Below are positions 5,127 to 10,467 of a stretch of DNA of 10,467 nucleotides, piece by piece. How positions within the stretch are numbered: the first letter of the stretch is position 1; each line of letters begins with the position of its first letter. The notes under the pieces were generated by a model. The model was given only the letters and a program-made list of their open reading frames with translations, was not told where the DNA came from and did not search any database. The stretch is from JALNYB01 sp023230065. Lineage in GTDB: Archaea; Thermoplasmatota; Thermoplasmata; Methanomassiliicoccales; Methanomethylophilaceae. The stretch spans positions 1 through 10,467 of the forward strand of contig JAVESW010000039.1 of the NCBI GenBank assembly GCA_034006405.1, read 5' to 3'. A program made the position numbers and the translations under genes.

Positions 5127-6734
5127 ATGGCGCAGTCAGTTGACCTATTGATCATCGAGAACGTTTCTAAGAAATTCGATGGCAGAACTGTACTTAACAA
5201 TGTGAGTGCAAAAATCTCCACCGGTAAAATTTTAGGATTGATTGGAAAGAGTGCAGCAGGAAAGAGTGTACTCATGCATATGCTCAGGGGAAGTGTGGAA
5301 TATGCTCCTGATTCTGGACGTGTTTTGTATCATGTGAATCGTTGTTCTAAATGTGGAAATCTTGATCTTCCTTTTGAAGGGACCCCATGTACTAAATGTT
5401 GTTCCAAATCCAATACAGAGATGATCGATTTCTGGTCAATGAAAGAATATGATCCGATAAGGGAAGCGATCAAAGAACGTACCGCGATCATGCTTCAGAG
5501 GTCTTTTTCATTATTCGGCGATAAGACAGTTGTAGAGAATGTTCTGGAAGCGATAGACGATAAATCTCCCAACCGTGTGGAGAAAGCTATCGAATTATTG
5601 GAATTCGTCAATATGACACACAGGACCACACACATAGCTAGAGATTTATCGGGAGGAGAGAAACAGAGAGTAGTGATTGCAAGACAGCTTGCAAAGGATC
5701 CGTTATTTTTCCTGGCAGATGAGCCTACAGGTACTTTAGATCCGAATACTGCAGCCTTGATCCACAAAAGACTTGTGAGTTATGTCAAAGAGCATGAGAT
5801 ATGCATGATATTCGCATCGCATTGGCCCGAGGCTGTCGAAGACATGGCAGACGAGGCAATATGGCTCGATGCAGGAAATGTCGTCATGGAAGGTAAGCCT
5901 GTAGCTATTACTGAGAAATTCATGGAAGAGTATCATTTCGATAAACAAGACCACAAGGTTGATGTCGGAGATACAATAATCTCGCTTGTTGATGCGGAGA
6001 AACATTATTTTTCAGTAGTAAGAGGGGTTGTCAAAGCTGTTGATGGAGTAACATTTGACATAAAAGAGAAAGAGGTTTTCGCTTTGATAGGTCTTTCCGG
6101 AGCAGGGAAGACAACCACATCAAGAATGATCGCTGGAATGTCTCCAGTCACTGCAGGAACAGTGAAGATCAAGATCGGTGATGATTGGGTCAATATGTCC
6201 GAGTGTGGTTTTGCAGGAAAAGGAAGGGCAACACCATATATCGGTTTCCTTCACCAGGAATACACTCTTTATCCATTCGATACGGTACTTCAGAATCTTT
6301 CAACATGTATTGGTATGAAAATGCCTGCTGAACTCGCAAAAATGAAAGCGATTCAAGTGCTTTTGAGTGTGGGATTTCCGGCCAAAGATATGGAAAAGAC
6401 CCTATATGCATATCCAGACACATTAAGTGTCGGGGAGTGTCAGAGGATTGCTTTTGCACAAGTACTAATAAAAGAGCCCCGCATAATAATATTAGATGAG
6501 CCCACTGGAACTATGGATCCTATTACAAAGGTAATAGTTGCAAAGTCTGTACTCAGAGCAAGGGAGACTTTAGGTGAGACATTTATAGTCGTGAGTCACG
6601 ATATGGACTTCATCCTCAACTGTTGCGACCGTGCGGCCTTCATGAAAGGCGGCAAGGTGTTGGCTATCGGAAAACCAGAAGAGATCGTAAAGGAATTCGA
6701 TCTTACCGAAGAGGATGAGGAAAAGGGTGAATAA
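5127..6734 (+). CDS. atwA: Component A2 of the MCR activation system, twin ABC ATPase
   Basis: ATPase that drives reductive activation of MCR by ATP hydrolysis; cytoplasmic, with no membrane domain. Length from this start is 535 residues. Two ABC cassettes are complete. The first has Walker A GKSAAGKS (40-47), an inserted Cys cluster C73-x2-C76 and C88-x2-C91 (likely zinc or Fe-S binding), signature LSGGEKQR (174-181), Walker B FFLADEPTG and H-loop His in FASHWPE. The second has Walker A GLSGAGKTT (322-330), signature LSVGECQR (433-440), Walker B IIILDEPTG and switch His in VVSHDMD. The ATG at 5127 is preferred over an in-frame GTG at 5070 because the latter adds a hydrophobic 19-residue stretch unlike the family and lies at the TATA box. 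No ribosome-binding site precedes it. Its final codons supply the ribosome-binding site of mcrC, 2 nt downstream. Confidence 0.96.
   Translation: MAQSVDLLIIENVSKKFDGRTVLNNVSAKISTGKILGLIGKSAAGKSVLMHMLRGSVEYAPDSGRVLYHVNRCSKCGNLDLPFEGTPCTKCCSKSNTEMIDFWSMKEYDPIREAIKERTAIMLQRSFSLFGDKTVVENVLEAIDDKSPNRVEKAIELLEFVNMTHRTTHIARDLSGGEKQRVVIARQLAKDPLFFLADEPTGTLDPNTAALIHKRLVSYVKEHEICMIFASHWPEAVEDMADEAIWLDAGNVVMEGKPVAITEKFMEEYHFDKQDHKVDVGDTIISLVDAEKHYFSVVRGVVKAVDGVTFDIKEKEVFALIGLSGAGKTTTSRMIAGMSPVTAGTVKIKIGDDWVNMSECGFAGKGRATPYIGFLHQEYTLYPFDTVLQNLSTCIGMKMPAELAKMKAIQVLLSVGFPAKDMEKTLYAYPDTLSVGECQRIAFAQVLIKEPRIIILDEPTGTMDPITKVIVAKSVLRARETLGETFIVVSHDMDFILNCCDRAAFMKGGKVLAIGKPEEIVKEFDLTEEDEEKGE
6726..6730 (+). promoter_or_regulatory. 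mcrC: Ribosome-binding site deciding the mcrC TTG start
   Basis: GGTGA, built from the last Gly-Glu codons of atwA, sits 6 nt before TTG at 6737. An in-frame stop (TGA, 6728-6730) rules out any start further upstream, and the next ATG would remove the conserved N terminus. TTG is therefore the likely start. Confidence 0.75.
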
Positions 6735-6736
6735 CT

Positions 6737-7357
6737 TTGAAGCAGCAGATAGGGAGGCATCTGAGTTTCGTTGAGTGCAGAGAGTCCATGGGACTTGGAG
6801 TGGGAGGAGGTCTTGCCGCAAGGGCGACCATTTCTGAAAGCGGAACCGATGTTGTTGTAATAGCTATGGGTCCCGGGAGGAGACATATAACCAAGCCTGT
6901 CTGCGAGATAACATATGCTCTTAGAGAAGAAGGCATAGACACAAGCGTCCTTGTTGTCAATGCAGGTTCAGGAGTTCCCGCAGATGCTCCAGATGTTACG
7001 ACAGGTACATGTTTTGGATTGGATCCAATCGAAGTTGAAAGGATACAGCAATACAAAGTCGCGCTTATTCATCTGGGAAATGTTCGCTCTCATATCATCT
7101 ACAAAGCAAGGCTCATTCTCAGGAATGTGAATATTCCAGCGGTAATAGTGGCGCAGTGCCCAATAGATTATGAGGATTTTGCAGCTATTGGTGTTAAGAC
7201 ACGGGTGGTTATGCCTGCGGATGAGGACATCAATACAAAAGGGGAGATCATGGAGATCGTGACGGGAGTTATTAGGGGAGTAACATGTCCCCAGGATAAA
7301 CTCGATGAGATCGTATCAAAGGTCCAGAAGGTTCTCCCATCCACAAAGGGTGAATAA
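6737..7357 (+). CDS. mcrC: McrC, MCR operon protein C / activation complex subunit
   Basis: A 206-residue McrC, a reported component of the ATP-dependent MCR activation complex with AtwA and several methanogenesis marker proteins. Family stretches are nearly intact: FVECRESMGLGVGGGLAARA near the N terminus, MGPGRRHITKPVCEITYALR, VLVVNAGSGVPADAP, IHLGNVRSHIIYKARLILRN, and VTGVIRGVTCPQDKLDEIV near the C terminus. Length is normal for the family. Translation starts at TTG behind a GGTGA site. In many methanogens mcrC lies inside mcrBDCGA; here it sits in the atwA operon and the gene directly after mcrA is not mcrC. The C terminus is KGE-stop, the same as AtwA, and supplies the ribosome-binding site for mmp3. 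Confidence 0.97.
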   Translation: MKQQIGRHLSFVECRESMGLGVGGGLAARATISESGTDVVVIAMGPGRRHITKPVCEITYALREEGIDTSVLVVNAGSGVPADAPDVTTGTCFGLDPIEVERIQQYKVALIHLGNVRSHIIYKARLILRNVNIPAVIVAQCPIDYEDFAAIGVKTRVVMPADEDINTKGEIMEIVTGVIRGVTCPQDKLDEIVSKVQKVLPSTKGE

Positions 7358-7358
7358 G

Positions 7359-8870
7359 ATGCAAGTAATCGTTAACGGAAAGGAGAAGAAACTCAAGGCC
7401 GGATCGACACTGAAAGATGCAATTGCAAACGAGGTGTACGTTAAAGATTCTCTGATCTCAGTGCATCTTTCCACAGAGAAATTAACAAAAGAGACCAATG
7501 ATTTTGAACTTGTAACATCGGTTGGTCCGATGACACTTCATCTTGACGATAGCAGTGATGCAAGACTTTGGAAATCTTTGATTCCCAAGATAGATGGAAT
7601 AACATCAAGGTGGGCAACTCAGGACATTGTAGCATTCGGTTCTTTTGAATCCGATATACCTGTTGATAGGACTGAAAGGAGATACATGATTTATGATTGT
7701 TTCTTCTCACTGGGCGGAAATGATAACCAAACGACGTACATTATGATCGCAAGGAAGGATCATAAGAGGTCTTATGGAGCAGGCCCAGGACGCATCGGAA
7801 GGATAACTGTCGGAAGGCATCTGCTTAAAGTCTTGAAAGAGGGAGAGCCGATCCTTTCCATACGCCCGGTAGTATCTGATGTGAGCACCGAGAATGTGAT
7901 AGTTACGAAAGACCTTTCATATCTTTTGGAAGACGGCTACAGAGTGGAGACCAATATGCTCATCGAACTGGATGACAGGTCTCCAGAATCTTCCGAACAG
8001 ATTCTGATCGTAAGTTCTAAAGGACATCTGAATGTTTCTGATAGCACCGGAAGTTACATCGGTTGCAGGGATGACATGGATGTCAATATAGCCGATGAAC
8101 AGCATGAGATAAGATCCAGGGGAAGCGTCACCGTAAGGAATTCGGGTGTGGGAACGGGGCACGTCTTGATATACAAGGAGACCAGGCAGATAATTCCGAC
8201 GATAAACCATGCAGGAGAGCTTCGGAGAGGTCTTGCAATTGTAGCTCAGGCGAAGGCTGGGGACATTATCACAACGATCACAGAACCTTCGCGCGTCCTT
8301 TCTGTTGGTATGACGCAGGCCGATGGAGAGAAATTCCTTTCAGGATTCAAAGTGAAACAGAAAAGGACAGGCGATCTCTCTGATGATGCGATAATAGTGG
8401 ATCAGACACCTGAGATGACAATGTCTGCTATCAAAGCGGGAGAGGTTGAGACATTCGCAGTTCCTAAAGACAAGATATTGAGAATATCGCTTTCAGATAA
8501 AGATCCGTTGTCACTTCATTATTTCAAGAAGATCACAGGACTCATTCACAAGCCCATAGGTTCACTCAAGGTTCAGTTTGCATTCGAAGGAATGCCAATG
8601 GTCACATTCTACGGCGATGATGAGAGGTCCAAGATCCTGTATCCACAAGATATGTTCAAGAAATGCAAGAAAGGTGATATAGGTATTACAAATCAGTCAA
8701 GACCTCATCACGGTCTGATTGGTATCAGGCTTGAAGATAGCAAGGAATACGGACCTACCGGAGAAGAGCCATATGGTACGAACATGGTAGGAAAACTGTT
8801 AGATGATATTTCAAAGGTCAGTGCGCTCGAAGATGAGCAGACAATTTACATCACGGAGGAAAAGATATGA
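7359..8870 (+). CDS. mmp3: Methanogenesis marker protein 3 (UPF0288)
   Basis: A 503-residue Mmp3, a methanogen-specific protein reported in the MCR activation complex with McrC and AtwA. The N terminus MQVIVNGKEKKLKAGSTLKD looks like a small ubiquitin-like (ThiS-type) beta-grasp domain (1-65). The long middle part holds strand-rich repeats and the stretch GAGPGRIGRITVGRHLLKVL (about residues 141-160). The C-terminal third includes GLIHKPIGSLKVQFAFEGMPMVTFY, IGITNQSRPHHGLIGIRLED and EEPYGTNMVGK, typical of UPF0288. The ATG at 7359 is chosen over in-frame upstream codons because GGTGA lies 5 nt before it and the upstream sequence lies within mcrC. Its stop overlaps the mmp6 start as ATGA. The biochemical role within the complex is not shown by the sequence. 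Confidence 0.94.
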   Translation: MQVIVNGKEKKLKAGSTLKDAIANEVYVKDSLISVHLSTEKLTKETNDFELVTSVGPMTLHLDDSSDARLWKSLIPKIDGITSRWATQDIVAFGSFESDIPVDRTERRYMIYDCFFSLGGNDNQTTYIMIARKDHKRSYGAGPGRIGRITVGRHLLKVLKEGEPILSIRPVVSDVSTENVIVTKDLSYLLEDGYRVETNMLIELDDRSPESSEQILIVSSKGHLNVSDSTGSYIGCRDDMDVNIADEQHEIRSRGSVTVRNSGVGTGHVLIYKETRQIIPTINHAGELRRGLAIVAQAKAGDIITTITEPSRVLSVGMTQADGEKFLSGFKVKQKRTGDLSDDAIIVDQTPEMTMSAIKAGEVETFAVPKDKILRISLSDKDPLSLHYFKKITGLIHKPIGSLKVQFAFEGMPMVTFYGDDERSKILYPQDMFKKCKKGDIGITNQSRPHHGLIGIRLEDSKEYGPTGEEPYGTNMVGKLLDDISKVSALEDEQTIYITEEKI

Positions 8871-9289
8871 GCGAGGAGAGAGAAACGAGAATATTCATGA
8901 TCTCCCCGGAATCCATGATCACGCCGGACCAATTGGTACGTACGATTCATGCGATGGGCAAAGAGGTCACAGTAAAAGAGACATGTTACGGATGTCTAGT
9001 GGAAGGATCCAGAGAACTCGTGAAAGATATCCTTGCAGAGGTAAGAAAGAAGCATCCGTATGAGATCTTCTCAAAGGTAAGAGCGTATCCAGCAGGGGAT
9101 CCAAGAAGATGCCGTGCACAGCACGGGACAAGGCCCGGATATGCACAATTGGAAGCAGAGTGGCAAGCTTTGCCGTGGGTCCAGAATGGCCTTATTTGCG
9201 CCGATAAAGGTGAGAAATACAAACTCCCAGAAGAGAAGAAACAGTTTTCAGCAGAAAAATTCAAAAAAATATGTGAGGCGAAAGAATGA
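8867..9289 (+). CDS. mmp6: Methanogenesis marker protein 6
   Basis: A 140-residue Mmp6; conserved among methanogens, with no enzymatic role known to me. The family pattern is clear: TRIFMISPESMITPDQLVR near the N terminus, VKETCYGC (36-43), a helical link, KVRAYPAGDPRRCRAQHGTRPG (70-91), and YAQLEAEWQALP. Cysteines 40, 43 and 82 with His86 could form a metal or cluster site, which is inference. GGAGG at 8855-8859 lies 7 nt before the ATG, which overlaps the mmp3 stop (ATGA). The tail, rich in Lys and Glu, runs about 45 residues past the conserved core and may be lineage-specific. Confidence 0.93.
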   Translation: MSEERETRIFMISPESMITPDQLVRTIHAMGKEVTVKETCYGCLVEGSRELVKDILAEVRKKHPYEIFSKVRAYPAGDPRRCRAQHGTRPGYAQLEAEWQALPWVQNGLICADKGEKYKLPEEKKQFSAEKFKKICEAKE

Positions 9290-9720
9290 AGGTTTTCATA
9301 GACCCCCCGAACAGTTTGATACTATTCGACCTGGTAGAGAGATTCGGTCATGAACCTCTCAGCTCCATGGCCGCCATTCAAAACAAGATAGACAATGTAG
9401 AAGTGGATATGCCGCCAATGAATCTGACACTCGAGGATGTCATCAAAGGTCTGAAATATGCAGGCGTGGAGGTGCCGTCAGGTGTTAGAGGCAGGCTCTC
9501 TCTGTGGGGGCCTATGATAGAAGAGGCGGATGCTGCTATCATTATGCTTGATCCTCCGTTCAATTTCGGATGCGTAGGATGCGAACGTTCCAATGAAATG
9601 GTCAAATATCTCATAAAGAGACGCGGTATCCCGTCTATTTCAGTGAACTATCCGAATAATGAGGAAGAGGCAAAGGCCACTGTAGGCCAAATAAAGGAAT
9701 TCCTGGAGGGATTGAAATGA
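9286..9720 (+). CDS. mmp5: Methanogenesis marker protein 5 (DUF2112)
   Basis: A 144-residue Mmp5 of unknown biochemical role. It opens with the family-typical MKVFIDPPNSLILFDLVERF and GHEPL, and carries IEEADAAIIMLDPPFNFGC followed by C96-x2-C99 (CVGC). It ends in an alpha/beta unit, GIPSISVNYPNNEEEAKATV. The fold looks like a Rossmann-like alpha/beta domain with a Cys pair that might carry a metal or thiol function. A GTGAGG ribosome-binding site (9273-9278) precedes the ATG by 7 nt, and the start overlaps the mmp6 stop (ATGA). Its own stop overlaps mmp15 in the same way. Confidence 0.93.
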   Translation: MKVFIDPPNSLILFDLVERFGHEPLSSMAAIQNKIDNVEVDMPPMNLTLEDVIKGLKYAGVEVPSGVRGRLSLWGPMIEEADAAIIMLDPPFNFGCVGCERSNEMVKYLIKRRGIPSISVNYPNNEEEAKATVGQIKEFLEGLK

Positions 9721-10467
9721 CCATTAAGATCGCACAGTTATCATGCGGTACAGAGTACAGCAGCGTTCAGTACGAGATCGAGAAAGCGGCACGTTCAGTT
9801 GGTGCAAAGGTCGTCTATCCAGATGTTTCTTATGCAGATATCAACGATGCTGTGAAAAGATTTGGATTCAATCCGAGGTCTCCTCAGCTCAAATTGATGA
9901 TCGCGAGGGCAATCTCTCTTGCAGATGGCAAATATGATGCCGATGCAGTATTTATCACGACGTGTTTCAGATGTGCAGAGGCAGCACTTGTAAGGAATGA
10001 GTTAAGAAGATTCATTCAAGAGAATACAAAGCTCCCTGTCGTTACATATTCATTCACGGAGAGGCTCAAAGCATCGCAGCTTCTTACAAGGATGGAGGCG
10101 TTGGTCACCATTGTCACAAGGAAAGAACTCTTGGCAAGAGAGAGACAGACAGGTCTCACGGCAGGTATTGATTCAGGTTCATCCACGACCAAAGCGGTGA
10201 TCATGGAGAACAATAAGATCATAGGTAAGGATTGGACGACCTCGGGAGATGTTGTGCAGTCTGCACAGTTAGTTTTAGAGAATGCCATGAAGGAGGCAGG
10301 TGTAGAACTGAAACAGATCGAGGCGATGGGAACCACCGGTTACGGACGTTTTACACTTGGTAAATATTTCAATGCCAAACTTGTCCAGGAAGAACTCACG
10401 GTCAACTCCAAAGGTGCCGTGTGGCTTGCAAACAGGCAAAGAGGAGAGGCCACGATCTTAGATATCG
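9717..10467 (+). CDS. mmp15: Methanogenesis marker protein 15, BadF/HgdC-type ATPase, 3' end missing
   Basis: The frame stays open to the window edge, giving 250 residues; the family is longer, so the C-terminal part is lost. Residues 1-147 form a marker-15-specific N-terminal domain with C10, a TTC83FRC86AEAA motif, and YSFTERLKASQLLTRMEALV; it recalls part of 2-hydroxyacyl-CoA dehydratase subunits. From residue 150 an ASKHA ATPase domain begins with GIDSGSSTTKAVI, the phosphate-1 loop of BadF/HgdC activators. It continues through MGTTGYGRFTLG and ends at ILDI, just before the expected GGQD motif. Such activators use ATP to drive low-potential electron transfer, which would suit MCR activation, but this is inference. 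The position of the Fe-S cysteine in HgdC-type activators holds Val229 (ELTVNSKG). GGAGG at 9705-9709 lies 7 nt before the ATG, which overlaps the mmp5 stop. Confidence 0.93.
   Translation, partial: MTIKIAQLSCGTEYSSVQYEIEKAARSVGAKVVYPDVSYADINDAVKRFGFNPRSPQLKLMIARAISLADGKYDADAVFITTCFRCAEAALVRNELRRFIQENTKLPVVTYSFTERLKASQLLTRMEALVTIVTRKELLARERQTGLTAGIDSGSSTTKAVIMENNKIIGKDWTTSGDVVQSAQLVLENAMKEAGVELKQIEAMGTTGYGRFTLGKYFNAKLVQEELTVNSKGAVWLANRQRGEATILDI

Noticed and set aside
5101..5151. A 16-codon upstream ORF (starting MCVTC) overlapping the atwA start
   Set aside because: No ribosome-binding site, and its presence depends on which promoter is used. It cannot be told from chance.
1..10467. CRISPR array, insertion sequence, tRNA or rRNA
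   Set aside because: No regularly spaced repeats, transposase-like protein, terminal inverted repeats or RNA gene signatures were seen; base composition looks even across the window.

Overview
This window is a methanogen methyl-coenzyme M reductase (MCR) maturation locus. It opens inside mcrA, the catalytic subunit of MCR, and then carries a run of genes that mature, modify or activate that enzyme. The organism is a methanogenic archaeon. Archaeal TATA-like boxes sit about 25-32 nt upstream of several start codons, leaving almost no 5' leader, while genes inside the right-hand operon have clear GGAGG/GGTGA ribosome-binding sites. Moderate GC, the McrA sequence style, and mcrC lying with atwA rather than directly after mcrA suggest Methanomassiliicoccales (Thermoplasmatota). 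That placement is from remembered families, not a search.

Layout. (1) Positions 1-1382, plus strand: the 3' two thirds of mcrA, overlapped by a small DUF2098-type gene, then a strong hairpin. (2) 1502-3328, minus strand: a YcaO enzyme of the McrA-glycine thioamidation type (methanogenesis marker 1), preceded by an unrecognised 182-residue protein. (3) 3379-3678, plus strand: a small AhpD-like protein with a CxxC motif, divergent from the 182-residue gene across one nearly symmetric TATA element. (4) 3687-4967, minus strand: a two-gene unit encoding a winged-helix regulator-like protein (DUF4443 plus DUF2111) and a small Cys/His protein (DUF6951-like). It converges on the AhpD-like gene at a hairpin holding both stop codons. 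(5) 5127 to the window end, plus strand: a tightly packed operon atwA-mcrC-mmp3-mmp6-mmp5-mmp15, with mmp15 cut by the window edge.

How the genes fit. MCR needs post-translational modification of McrA (YcaO makes the thioglycine) and ATP-driven reduction of its F430 nickel to Ni(I). AtwA is the ATPase of that activation; McrC and Mmp3 are reported parts of the activation complex; Mmp5, Mmp6 and Mmp15 are conserved methanogen markers whose exact roles are unknown to me. The four genes between ycaO and atwA have no assigned MCR role. They are the most interesting part of the window: three encode small proteins with conserved-looking cysteines or a CxxC motif, and the fourth resembles a transcription regulator. 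No mobile element, CRISPR array, tRNA or rRNA was seen.
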